From NCBI GenBank assembly GCA_964510525.1, contig CAZECE010000077.1, positions 1 through 53,565 of the forward strand: 53,565 nucleotides of DNA, in the 5' to 3' direction. A program made the position numbers and the translations under genes. How positions within the stretch are numbered: the stretch's first letter is position 1; each line of letters begins with the position of its first letter. The DNA is from CAZECE01 sp964510525 (GTDB lineage: Bacteria; Pseudomonadota; Gammaproteobacteria; Pseudomonadales; JANQJO01). The notes beneath the pieces were generated by a model. The model did no database searches and was not told the origin of the DNA. It saw only the letters and a program-made list of their open reading frames with translations. Positions 17,924-26,281 of the stretch are shown piece after piece.

Positions 17924-19883
17924 ATGAGCTTGTCAAGTCTGGCTTATTTAGTACCCCTGTTGCGACTTCGTGCTTTTTTAAAAAAATGCCCAACAAGGAA
18001 ATCGAAGCCGGCGTTACGCCTGGAATTCTGCTGGCCTGCCCCAAGGTCAACGGTGTTTCAGCTTGCAATTTTTGCAACACCTCTGTCGACAGACCCACTA
18101 CTCGGTGGTAATCAAAGTCAGCCGGGATAGTTGTTGATTCTTGACGGCGTAATTTTTCTACCTCAACGCTTTGGCGGTCAATATACCCTTGGTATTTCAC
18201 TCGAATTTCAATTTGTGACTTCACTAAATGGGTAATTTTGGGGGCAGCACGCCAATCCGTTCCCTCACAAAACTTCAGGTCACTGAACACATCCGCTGCT
18301 GAAAGATAGGGCCAAATATCCTCAATGGTTATTTCTGGACGTTTTAATAGATTTTCCAATGAGTATTCTCGAACCAACTCTTTTTTCAATTTAGCAGACA
18401 AGGCTTTTGCTTCTGAACTCCCGGGTTGCACCCATCTTTTTGACAATAACGATAGGCCGTTTTGAACCGCCTGTTGACGATATTCAAACTCAGCCCAAAT
18501 TTGGTCGCTGATCAACCCCAACTCACGTGCTTTTTCTGTTAAACGCGCGTCCGCATTATCTTGCCTTAACAGCAGTCGATATTCTGCACGCGATGTAAAC
18601 ATGCGGTAAGGCTCTTGGGTGCCAAGACGAATCAAATCATCAATCAAAACCCCCAAGTAAGCCTGATCCCTTGTTGGCCACCAAGCAGGCTCGCCTCGCA
18701 CTTTTAAGGCCGCATTAATTCCCGCCAACAGACCTTGTGCTGCAGCTTCTTCGTAACCGGTCGTACCATTGATTTGGCCAGCAAAATAAAGATTTTCTAA
18801 CGCCTTAGTTTCCAACGAATACTGCAACGCCCGAGGATCAAAATAATCGTATTCAATGGCATAACCCGGGCGTGTAATATGGGCCTGCTCAAACCCCGGA
18901 ATGGAATGAATGAAATCGCATTGCACATCAAAAGGCAAGCTGGTTGACAGGCCATTAGGGTAGAGCTCATCAACCTCTAAACCTTCTGGCTCCACAAAGA
19001 TTTGGTGTTGGTTTTTATCAGCAAAACGTACGATTTTATCTTCAATTGAAGGGCAGTATCGTGGTCCAACGCCCTCAATCGCACCGTTGTACATTGCTGA
19101 CTTCGATAAATTATCAACAATAATCTGATGCGTTTCGGGTGTGGTATGGGTGATAAAACACGGAATTTGCCTATTCGGCTGAAACTCATGACACCAGGAA
19201 GACAGGCTGGGGCAGGGCGTGTCTCCGTGCTGAACTTCCATTTTGCTAAAATCAACGGTTTTGGCCGAAATTCGTGGTGGCGTGCCGGTTTTAAGTCGAC
19301 TCACAGGTAAGCCTAATGCCTTCAGCCGTTCCGCCAAACGGTTGGATGCTTTATCCCCCAACCGCCCACCAGAATGCTGCTGCTGCCCCACATGCATCAA
19401 ACCAGCTAAAAATGTGCCCACAGTCAGTACAACAGCTTTGGCGTTTATCTTGAGGCCTAGCTGAGTCGTTACCCCTGACACAACACCATTTAATACCGTT
19501 AAATCTTCAACGGTTTGCTGCAATATGCTGAGGTTTTCAGCTGACTCAACACATTCTCTAATCGCTTTTTTATACAGACTTCGATCCGCTTGGGCTCGCG
19601 TAGCCCGTACGGCCGGGCCTTTCCTAGAATTTAACACTCGAAAATGAATACCAGCCCTGTCAGCGGCTTTGCCAATAACGCCCCCCATGGCATCAACCTC
19701 ACTGACCAGATGGCTTTTGCCGATACCACCAATAGCTGGATTACAAGACATCTGACCGATAGTGTCGATATTTTGCGTCAGCAAAAGGGTTTTGCTGCCC
19801 ATGCGAGCCGCCGCCAAGGCCGCCTCAACCCCTGCATGGCCACCACCTACAACAATTACATCAAACTCCGTTCCTACGTTCAT
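17913..19883 (-). CDS. mnmG: tRNA uridine-5-carboxymethylaminomethyl modification enzyme MnmG (GidA)
   Basis: FAD-dependent partner of MnmE that installs cmnm5 on wobble U34 of several tRNAs. It carries the dinucleotide motif VVGGGHAGVEAALAAARMG (11-29), the signature RADRSLYKKAIRE region with GPAVRATRAQ, GTFLAGLMHVG and the second signature GYEEAAAQGLLAG. The 656 residues exceed E. coli MnmG (629) by a longer C-terminal end. mnmE lies 288 bases upstream, so both partners are close. The intervening gap holds DnaA-box-like sequences. Confidence 0.98.
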   Translation of the reverse strand: MNVGTEFDVIVVGGGHAGVEAALAAARMGSKTLLLTQNIDTIGQMSCNPAIGGIGKSHLVSEVDAMGGVIGKAADRAGIHFRVLNSRKGPAVRATRAQADRSLYKKAIRECVESAENLSILQQTVEDLTVLNGVVSGVTTQLGLKINAKAVVLTVGTFLAGLMHVGQQQHSGGRLGDKASNRLAERLKALGLPVSRLKTGTPPRISAKTVDFSKMEVQHGDTPCPSLSSWCHEFQPNRQIPCFITHTTPETHQIIVDNLSKSAMYNGAIEGVGPRYCPSIEDKIVRFADKNQHQIFVEPEGLEVDELYPNGLSTSLPFDVQCDFIHSIPGFEQAHITRPGYAIEYDYFDPRALQYSLETKALENLYFAGQINGTTGYEEAAAQGLLAGINAALKVRGEPAWWPTRDQAYLGVLIDDLIRLGTQEPYRMFTSRAEYRLLLRQDNADARLTEKARELGLISDQIWAEFEYRQQAVQNGLSLLSKRWVQPGSSEAKALSAKLKKELVREYSLENLLKRPEITIEDIWPYLSAADVFSDLKFCEGTDWRAAPKITHLVKSQIEIRVKYQGYIDRQSVEVEKLRRQESTTIPADFDYHRVVGLSTEVLQKLQAETPLTLGQASRIPGVTPASISLLGIFLKKHEVATGVLNKPDLTSSCVS

Positions 19884-19980
19884 GATCTACTCAACATTCT
19901 TGTGTATAAAGCCTTTAGGTGATGGGCGAGTTTTATAACTAAACCTTTTGAAATATAAAGAAATTTCTTTTCCACCGGCC

Positions 19981-20165
19981 TGTGCATAACTCTGTGTATG
20001 AATGTGGATAGTTGCAATACTCTTACTTTAATTCCGTTTATTTAACCCACAAAGGCCGTTAAAAACGTTTAAAGTTGCGCCAGTTTACTGGTTGAACCGC
20101 CAAATTTAAAGCGGTAGCCCCCAAGTTTTTAACTCGTTACAGGATAATGATCAACCTGTGGATAA
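19981..20165. promoter_or_regulatory. DnaA-box-like cluster in mnmE-mnmG intergenic region
   Basis: In the 288-bp gap (19884-20171) a perfect DnaA box TGTGGATAA lies at 20157-20165, just past the mnmE stop. Near-matches are TGTGGATAG (20003-20011) and TGTGCATAA (19981-19989), each 8 of 9, all in the same orientation. In enterobacteria the origin lies beside mnmG, so this could be a secondary DnaA site or a control site for mnmG. No long A+T-rich unwinding stretch is seen here. The gap also holds CCAGTTTACTGG (20080-20091). Confidence 0.55.
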
Positions 20166-20171
20166 AAAGCA

Positions 20172-21590
20172 CTATTTCCCAATACAAAAACTGGAAAAAA
20201 TCTTACCCAACAGCTCATCTGAAGAGAAAGTGCCTGTAATTTCCTGCAGCGCTTGATGGCCAAATCTCAAGTCTTCAGCCAACAAATCCCAACTGGATTC
20301 ATCGAGTTGCACAGTGGATTGCTCTAAATACAGCACACAGCGATTGAGCGCCTCTACATGCCGTGTTCGAGCGGAAAAATCACAAGCCGCCATTTCTTGG
20401 CCATTCACTTGATTTACCAATACCCGCTCTAAATCCTCAAGACCCGAACCGGATAACGCTGAAACAACTGCGTATTTTTTGTTAAACAAATCGCTATTGG
20501 AACACAGTTGTTGTTGTTCCACTTTCTGCTTAACCGCTTCCTCGCCAACCAAATCTGATTTGTTTAATACCCAGATGACACGCTCATCATTTTTCAATTC
20601 ATTCTGACTCATCGATTCTGATGCATTCAAACCAACCGTCAGATCATGTACAGAGACAATGCAATCGCTTTCTTTTAACGCTTCATGGGTTCGCTCAATG
20701 CCCAATTTTTCGATTTTACTGTCGGTTTTTCTCAGTCCCGCCGTATCCACAAAGCGAAATGGAATACCCGAAATTAATGCTGTTTCTGACAATGTATCCC
20801 GGGTGGTGCCGGCGTACTCACTGACAATGGCTCGATCATAACCCAATAAACGATTTAACAAGCTCGACTTCCCGGCATTCGGTTCTCCAACCAATGCCAC
20901 TTGAACCCCCTGAGTTAGATTGACCCCTTTAGAAGCTGTTGTGAGCAAGCGCTTGACTTGAAAAATGATTTGCTCAATTTTCTGCGATACTTGATTAACA
21001 GACATAAAATCCAGCGCTTCATCGACAAAATCAATTCTCGCTTCCACCTCTGCTCTTAAGGCAACCAAAGCATCACTCAACAGCTGGACCTTGCTTGAAA
21101 ATGCACCTTTTAACGTTCTCAGTGCAGCTCGTGCTTGTGCGTTTGACTGGCTGGATACTAAATCAGCAACCGCCTCGGCCTGGGTTAAATCCATCTTGCC
21201 ATTTAAAAACGCGCGCTTAGAAAATTCACCAGGATCCGCCAAACGTGCCCCATAAGCGATCGCAACTTGAACCAAGTGAGTCAGCACCACTGGCGCTCCA
21301 TGAACTTGGCACTCAATCACATCTTCACCTGTAAAGGAGAAAGGGGATTTAAAATACAACACTATCCCTTGATCAATTAATTCACCTTCAGGATCAATGA
21401 AGTCAACTAAGCGCGCATAATTTGGTTTAAGCTCATACTCTAAGGGTTTTTTCACCAACTTTTTGGCGATATCTACGGCTGAGCCGCCTGACAACCTCAC
21501 AATCCCCACGCCAGCCGGACCTTGTGCGGTCGCAATGGCCACAATGGTATCTTGGAAGACCTCAGTCTCGTCGAGCTGTCCGGATGACAT
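20172..21590 (-). CDS. mnmE: tRNA modification GTPase MnmE (TrmE)
   Basis: GTPase partner of MnmG in U34 tRNA modification. The N-terminal formyl-THF-binding domain (DTIVAIATAQGPAGVGIVRLSG) is followed by an all-helical domain and an inserted G domain: G1 GEPNAGKSS (235-243), TTRDTLSE, G3 DTAGLRKT and G4 NKSD. The C-terminal CIGK box carries the catalytic Cys four residues from the end. The 472-residue length is normal (E. coli 454). It follows yidC after 17 bases in the conserved rpmH-rnpA-yidD-yidC-mnmE order. Confidence 0.98.
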   Translation of the reverse strand: MSSGQLDETEVFQDTIVAIATAQGPAGVGIVRLSGGSAVDIAKKLVKKPLEYELKPNYARLVDFIDPEGELIDQGIVLYFKSPFSFTGEDVIECQVHGAPVVLTHLVQVAIAYGARLADPGEFSKRAFLNGKMDLTQAEAVADLVSSQSNAQARAALRTLKGAFSSKVQLLSDALVALRAEVEARIDFVDEALDFMSVNQVSQKIEQIIFQVKRLLTTASKGVNLTQGVQVALVGEPNAGKSSLLNRLLGYDRAIVSEYAGTTRDTLSETALISGIPFRFVDTAGLRKTDSKIEKLGIERTHEALKESDCIVSVHDLTVGLNASESMSQNELKNDERVIWVLNKSDLVGEEAVKQKVEQQQLCSNSDLFNKKYAVVSALSGSGLEDLERVLVNQVNGQEMAACDFSARTRHVEALNRCVLYLEQSTVQLDESSWDLLAEDLRFGHQALQEITGTFSSDELLGKIFSSFCIGK

Positions 21591-21607
21591 GTTTTTCTAA
21601 AAAATCT

Positions 21608-23359
21608 TTACGCAGCGTTTTCTATGGCACGTGTAATCCACCACTGCTGAGCAATGGACAATACGTTATTCGTTAACCAATACAACACCAACCCCGACGG
21701 AAAGAATAGAAATAACACCGTGAAGATAATGGGCATAAACTGCATCACTTTCGCTTGCATGGGGTCTGGCGGAGTTGGATTTAGCTTCATTTGCACAAAC
21801 ATGCTCACGCCCATCAATAAAGGCAACACAAAATAAGGATCCATCACAGATAAGTCTTGCACCCAACCCAAGAACGGAGCCTGTCTTAATTCAACACTTT
21901 CCATTAAGGTCCAATATAAAGCTAAAAAAACGGGCATTTGCAACAACATTGGCAAACAACCGCCGACGGGGTTGATTTTTTCTTTTTGATACAATTTTAA
22001 CATTTCTTGCGAAAACCGCTGTTTGTCATCTCCGTACATCTCTTTCAACCGAGTCATTTTGGGCTGTACTTTACGCATCTTCGCCATCGAGCGATAACTC
22101 ATCGCGGATGGGTAATAAAAACATAACTTTACTAAACAGGTCAGAAGGATGATCGCCAACCCCCAATTACCGACATGTTCATGAATAAAGGATAATGTGG
22201 TCATAAGAATATTGGAGATAAAAAACAGCATGCCGTAGTCAATGGCTAATTCAAGACCTTCAGCAGCAGATTCCAATCGTGATTGTAATTTTGGCCCAAT
22301 ATACAATTCCGCTGATCGTGTCACCGTTTGCCCAGGTTGAACATAAAATCCAGGGGTCGTAAAACCGATTAAATTATGTCCCTCCTTGTTTTGCCTGGCG
22401 GTATAGTGGTTGACCTCGTCTTTAGGAGGTATCCAAGCGGTTAAAAAATAATGTTGGATAATCGACAACCATCCACCTGTTACGCGCTGATCTAATGCCA
22501 GACGGCCACTCTCAGCCTCATCGGCGATATCATCAAAACCTAATTTGTTATAGGCTTTTTCTTCGGTCCAATACGCTGTTCCTAAATACGTTGGCAACGC
22601 AAAACCTGAAAAGGCTACCCCTTGATCGGGACTGCTATCACGTTTCAACTGGCCAAACAAATAGCCCAACCACGGATCAACCCCCTGATTGGTGATTTCA
22701 TAGGACACTTTAATCAAATAAGAATCCCTGAAAAAATGGAAGCGTTTGGTGACCAAGATCCCATCGTCTAAGGTCAGCGTCATAGGCACCGTTAGCTCAG
22801 ATGCACCAAACTCCAACTGGTAGGTTTTATTTGGAGAGGAAAAGACGGGGCGCTGAGGCAGATTTAAATCGAAACCGGTTTGCCCAATAATACCGCTTTG
22901 CGCTACGTATACAGGTGACTTTTCACTCAAAAGAGGGGTTGGCTGATTGGCCTCTTCCAAAGAGACAGGATAGGTTGGCAGACTTCCCATGACCACATCT
23001 CCGCCCAACGTATTAATTTCAATGTTAAGTACGTCCGTTTGAACAGAGATTATTTGTCCTCGAGTACTCCCGTTAAAACCGCCTTGATCCGGCAGCTGGT
23101 CTTGTGAATAAACCGTAGGAACATCCCCGGCGGTATTACCTGGCTCTAAACTGGCAGCCGGTGTTGTTAATTCAGGCACCTCAACGCCAATCGAATTATG
23201 CGGTAGTTCGCGGCCCATTTTGTTCGCGTATTCAAGTGAATGTGTACTGGATTGAAAAGAGCGTTGAAACTCAGGCCACTGCATCAGTAACAAGTACCCG
23301 GTTACTGACAATGAGGCAATTAAGGCAAATCGAGCCATACTCCAGCCGTTTATAGTCAT
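21608..23359 (-). CDS. yidC: Membrane protein insertase YidC
   Basis: Inserts and folds inner-membrane proteins, alone or with SecYEG. The N-terminal signal-anchor helix (ARFALIASLSVTGYLLLMQW) precedes a large periplasmic beta-domain (about 50-350) and the conserved five-helix core (about 365-575, with CLVKLCFYYPSAMSYRSMAKMR and GGCLPMLLQMPVFLALYWTL). I start at the ATG at 23359, because GGGAG lies 11 bases upstream. The longer reading from 23377 has no ribosome-binding site. The periplasmic part has an unusually long Gln/Ser/Pro-rich linker after the first helix. It follows yidD after about 60 bases. Confidence 0.97.
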   Translation of the reverse strand: MTINGWSMARFALIASLSVTGYLLLMQWPEFQRSFQSSTHSLEYANKMGRELPHNSIGVEVPELTTPAASLEPGNTAGDVPTVYSQDQLPDQGGFNGSTRGQIISVQTDVLNIEINTLGGDVVMGSLPTYPVSLEEANQPTPLLSEKSPVYVAQSGIIGQTGFDLNLPQRPVFSSPNKTYQLEFGASELTVPMTLTLDDGILVTKRFHFFRDSYLIKVSYEITNQGVDPWLGYLFGQLKRDSSPDQGVAFSGFALPTYLGTAYWTEEKAYNKLGFDDIADEAESGRLALDQRVTGGWLSIIQHYFLTAWIPPKDEVNHYTARQNKEGHNLIGFTTPGFYVQPGQTVTRSAELYIGPKLQSRLESAAEGLELAIDYGMLFFISNILMTTLSFIHEHVGNWGLAIILLTCLVKLCFYYPSAMSYRSMAKMRKVQPKMTRLKEMYGDDKQRFSQEMLKLYQKEKINPVGGCLPMLLQMPVFLALYWTLMESVELRQAPFLGWVQDLSVMDPYFVLPLLMGVSMFVQMKLNPTPPDPMQAKVMQFMPIIFTVLFLFFPSGLVLYWLTNNVLSIAQQWWITRAIENAA

Positions 23360-23419
23360 AATACATTCGACTCCCATTTTAAAAACACTAAATAAACCCT
23401 GCTTTTATTTAAATATCGC

Positions 23420-23659
23420 CTACAAATCAGGCGTAATTTTCTCTTTTACTCGGTTTCCGCCACCCCAAGGATGACAAGAAAGGAGCCGCTTAATTGACAA
23501 GTATGTGCCTTGAATTGGCCCGTAATTGGTTAATACCTGACATGCATATTCGCTACAAGTTGGATGGTAACGACAGCAACCATGAGAAAAACCACTAAAT
23601 GCCAGTTGATAACACCGGATCAGCAAAACGATTGCTCGACTCAGTAATTTAGCTGGCAT
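23420..23659 (-). CDS. yidD: Membrane protein insertion efficiency factor YidD
   Basis: Small membrane-associated protein that helps YidC-dependent insertion. The open frame extends to 23752, but the family N-terminus and a strong GGGAAGG five bases upstream point to the ATG at 23659. That gives 79 residues (MPAKLLSRAIVLLIRCYQ), with the hallmark CCRYHPTCSEYA cysteine box and KRLLSCHPWGGGN. The start overlaps the last 11 bases of rnpA, so translation is coupled, as in most bacteria. Confidence 0.96.
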   Translation of the reverse strand: MPAKLLSRAIVLLIRCYQLAFSGFSHGCCRYHPTCSEYACQVLTNYGPIQGTYLSIKRLLSCHPWGGGNRVKEKITPDL

Positions 23660-24083
23660 CCATACCTTCCCTGCTGTTCTGTAATTCAACATACCATGAG
23701 TGAGTATTAAATCGGCACCAAAGCGTATGAAGCTGAGTCCACACACATCCACAACGACCTGTGTTTAATAAATTATCTGAGCCTGCTGTAGCATAGGGTT
23801 CGCGCAAAAGCTTAGTGATACCTGGACGACTTAACAAGACCAAGTCGACGCTTAAGTTTTTACAAAGGTTATGATCAAAATATTGACGGGTCAGTCGTTT
23901 TATACGGTTACGATGAACCGCTTTTTTGATGTGCTTTTTGGGTAAAATAAATCCAAGTTGATTTCTAGTGTGACTGTGTCGTGAGATAAGCAAAGTGAAG
24001 GCATGGGTTTTAACTTTGCAATCGGTTTTTTTGAATACCTGGTCAAAGCAATCTTTGTCTCTAATACGATGAATTGCTTTCAA
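23649..24083 (-). CDS. rnpA: Ribonuclease P protein component
   Basis: Protein subunit of RNase P, which trims 5' leaders of precursor tRNAs. The RNR signature is clear in KKAVHRNRIKRLTRQYFD (about 54-71). Apparent start is TTG at 24081-24083, with no good Shine-Dalgarno sequence. The frame is closed by a stop five to six codons further up and no ATG is available, so a non-ATG start seems real. The 144 residues are longer than the usual 110-135. The stretch after residue 95 (about 96-144) is Cys/Trp-rich and poorly conserved. It overlaps yidD by 11 bases. Confidence 0.94.
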   Translation of the reverse strand: MKAIHRIRDKDCFDQVFKKTDCKVKTHAFTLLISRHSHTRNQLGFILPKKHIKKAVHRNRIKRLTRQYFDHNLCKNLSVDLVLLSRPGITKLLREPYATAGSDNLLNTGRCGCVWTQLHTLWCRFNTHSWYVELQNSREGMDAS

Positions 24084-24146
24084 AATCTTATTGAATAATT
24101 AAAATCGAGTATTTTTTGCTTTAACGGGAATTGCGTAAGAGTGGTT

Positions 24147-24281
24147 TTATGCAGACAAACGTTTGCGACCTTTTGCTCGACGAGCATTGATAACTTTTCG
24201 ACCGTTTTTAGTGGCCATTCTGGCTCTGAAACCATGTGTTCTTTTTCGTTTTAGGGTGCTTGGTTGAAATGTTCTTTTCAT
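24147..24281 (-). CDS. rpmH: 50S ribosomal protein L34
   Basis: A 44-residue very basic ribosomal protein read from the ATG at 24281: begins MKRTFQPSTLKRKRTHGF and ends AKGRKRLSA, the textbook L34 sequence. AAGGAAA lies 8 bases before the start. A promoter is visible 44 to 72 bases upstream. It heads the rpmH-rnpA-yidD-yidC-mnmE run and borders oriC, transcribed away from dnaA. Confidence 0.98.
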   Translation of the reverse strand: MKRTFQPSTLKRKRTHGFRARMATKNGRKVINARRAKGRKRLSA

Positions 24282-24324
24282 GGAATATTTTCCTTCGAGA
24301 TTTCCCTTAAATTTTGTGGGAGCG

Positions 24325-24353
24325 ATTGTAAGAGATTTTTTTTAAGGACACAA
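24325..24353 (-). promoter_or_regulatory. Probable sigma-70 promoter of rpmH-rnpA
   Basis: On the minus strand, TTGTGT (24353-24348) and TACAAT (24330-24325) are separated by 17 bases, a good -35/-10 pair (4 of 6 and 5 of 6). Transcription would start near 24318, giving a leader of about 37 bases before rpmH. Confidence 0.55.
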
Positions 24354-24420
24354 ATGGTAAAGCGACTATTCAGAAAGTGGTTTGTCAGAGAGATCATTTT
24401 GGTTTCACGCTTGGGTATTC

Positions 24421-24480
24421 CTTAAGTTAGATATATTAATATTTTATTTATATATATTTCTTTTTATTGTTATTTATTAA
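24421..24480. other. A+T-rich DNA unwinding element of oriC
   Basis: A 60-bp stretch made almost only of A and T (TTAGATATATTAATATTTTA and on through TTTATATATATTTC). It is the most A+T-rich segment of the region and lies about 90-190 bp from the DnaA-box cluster on the dnaA side. Its role as the melting site is inferred from composition and position. Confidence 0.65.
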
Positions 24481-24493
24481 GGGGCTCTTTTTC

Positions 24494-24672
24494 TGTGTAT
24501 AGGTGTTTTATTTAATTATAAATCAATTGGTTACCTTGTTATCAATTGGGTTTGTAAATTCATTGAGAAGCTGGGTATAACTCTGGGGATAAATGTGGAT
24601 ACTTTTCAGGTGTGCGATGTTTTATAGGGTTGTGCCAAGTTTGCTAACGGTTTTTTGGGTGGGTTATCCACA
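24494..24672. promoter_or_regulatory. DnaA-box cluster of oriC
   Basis: Perfect TTATCCACA at 24664-24672. Near-matches on the other strand are TGTGGATAC (24594-24602, 8/9), TGGGGATAA (24584-24592, 8/9), TGGGTATAA (24572-24580, 7/9) and TGTGTATAG (24494-24502, 7/9). Three of them are spaced by 10-12 bp, that is on one face of the helix. The perfect box lies 100 bp before dnaA, where it could also autoregulate that gene. Confidence 0.75.
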
Positions 24673-24771
24673 GCCTTTTTTTTGTTTTTCGTGTTTTGAG
24701 TGAAAAGAGTCGTCAACAGCAGGGGTTTTTTTTGATAGCATTCCAAGGATACGTGTAATTTGGGGAGTGTT

Positions 24772-26256
24772 ATGAGTTTGATTTGGGCGCAGTGTTTGCA
24801 GCTTTTGCAAAACGAACTTCCCGATCAGCAGTACAATACTTGGATTCGTCCGCTTCAAGGGGTTGAAGAGGCGGGTGGCATGAGTTTGCTTGCCCCAAAT
24901 CGTTTTGTTGTTGATTGGGTTAAAGATAAATATTTAAAACGAATTATTGAGTTGTTGAATGAGCAAGGGTTCGATGGCTCTGTTGCTATGAAGATTGGTT
25001 CGGTTGTTAGAAAAGAAAAACAAGCCGAAAGATCACCGGTTGAAAAAGGCCAAGTGGCGAATCATTCTACTCTGCCAGCAAAATCAGATGCGCCAGCTTC
25101 TGTAGAAACTGTTAAGGACTCAGTTACACGTGTTGCCTCTGTTGAGGTTGAAACCAGTATTGAGACCCAGCAGCAGCCATCGGCTTCTAAAAATGCCGTT
25201 TCCGACTCACCGGTTGCGTTGGTGGGTAAGGCTGATTTTAAGTCCAATTTGAACGAGTCGTTTACGTTTGACTCTTTTGTTGAGGGTAAGTCGAATCAGC
25301 TTGGTCGAGCGGCTGCTTTACAGGTAGCTGAAAATCCCGGGGGCGCTTATAACCCGTTGTTTATTTACGGAGGTGTTGGGCTTGGTAAAACGCATTTAAT
25401 GCACTCTGTAGGTAATTATTTGGTTAAAAATGGCCGAAAAAGGGTTGTTTATTTGCATTCTGAACGTTTTGTGGCGGATATGGTGAAAGCGCTTCAGACC
25501 AATGCGATCAGTGAGTTTAAGCGCTTTTATCGGTCAGTTGATGCATTATTGATTGATGATATCCAGTTTTTTGCCGGTAAGGAGCGTTCACAGGAGGAGT
25601 TTTTTCATACGTTTAATGCGCTTTTGGAAGGGCGCCAGCAAATGATTTTAACGAGCGATCGTTATCCTAAAGAAATTACGGGTGTCGAGGAGCGGTTAAA
25701 ATCTCGATTTGGTTGGGGCTTAACGGTGGCGGTCGAACCTCCTGAACTCGAAACGCGTGTCGCCATTATTAAAAACAAAGCGATGCAAACAAAAATGCCG
25801 ATTTCAGATGAAACGGCTTTTTTTATAGCGCAAAAAATATGTTCGAATGTGCGTGAGTTGGAAGGTGCTTTAAAGCGAGTGATTGCCAATGCTCAGTTTA
25901 CGGGTAAGCCGATCACGCTGGAATTTGTAAAAGAATCGCTTAAAGACTTGCTGGCCATTCAAGATCGTCAGGTGAGTATTGATAATATCCAAAAAATCGT
26001 CGCTGAATACTACAAAATTAAAACAGCTGATTTATTGTCTAAACGGCGTAACCGGTCTGTTGCTCGGCCCAGACAAGTGGCGATGGCGCTCGCTAAGGAC
26101 TTAACCAATCACAGTCTTCCTGAGATAGGGCAATCGTTTGGTGGTCGAGACCACACCACGGTTTTGCACGGTTGCCGTAAAATTGCGGAACTCAGAGGGG
26201 CTGATCAAGAAGTTGAGCAAGATTTTGTTTATTTAACTCGGATGTTAACGACGTAA
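24772..26256 (+). CDS. dnaA: Chromosomal replication initiator DnaA
   Basis: AAA+ initiator that binds DnaA boxes, melts oriC and loads the helicase. I use ATG 24772 (GGGGAG four bases upstream) rather than the TTG at 24760, giving 494 residues. Domain I covers 1-80. A long Ser/Val/Glu-rich linker (domain II, about 85-155) follows. The AAA+ core has GGVGLGKTH (200-208) and Walker B LLIDDIQFF. The C-terminal DNA-binding domain carries the GGRDHTTVLHGC signature. The linker is longer than in E. coli (467 residues in total). First of four plus-strand genes dnaA-dnaN-recF-gyrB. Confidence 0.99.
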   Translation: MSLIWAQCLQLLQNELPDQQYNTWIRPLQGVEEAGGMSLLAPNRFVVDWVKDKYLKRIIELLNEQGFDGSVAMKIGSVVRKEKQAERSPVEKGQVANHSTLPAKSDAPASVETVKDSVTRVASVEVETSIETQQQPSASKNAVSDSPVALVGKADFKSNLNESFTFDSFVEGKSNQLGRAAALQVAENPGGAYNPLFIYGGVGLGKTHLMHSVGNYLVKNGRKRVVYLHSERFVADMVKALQTNAISEFKRFYRSVDALLIDDIQFFAGKERSQEEFFHTFNALLEGRQQMILTSDRYPKEITGVEERLKSRFGWGLTVAVEPPELETRVAIIKNKAMQTKMPISDETAFFIAQKICSNVRELEGALKRVIANAQFTGKPITLEFVKESLKDLLAIQDRQVSIDNIQKIVAEYYKIKTADLLSKRRNRSVARPRQVAMALAKDLTNHSLPEIGQSFGGRDHTTVLHGCRKIAELRGADQEVEQDFVYLTRMLTT

Positions 26257-26281
26257 TGTTGAACGGTATGAAGGAGTGTTT

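Larger units (their letters stand above)
24282..24771. other. oriC: Chromosomal replication origin (oriC), rpmH-dnaA intergenic region
   Basis: A 490-bp gene-free region between rpmH and dnaA, the usual origin site in Pseudomonas-type genomes. It contains an A+T-rich segment followed by a cluster of DnaA boxes. The + strand changes from C/A-rich to G/T-rich across it, independent of gene direction. I see only one GATC (24391-24394) in the region, so there is no enterobacterial SeqA-type GATC cluster. The divergent rpmH and dnaA promoters also lie here. Exact origin borders cannot be fixed by eye. Confidence 0.85.

Noticed and set aside
23660..23752. Longer yidD reading
   Set aside because: The extra 31 codons lie inside rnpA and lack family similarity, while a strong GGGAAGG precedes the ATG at 23659.
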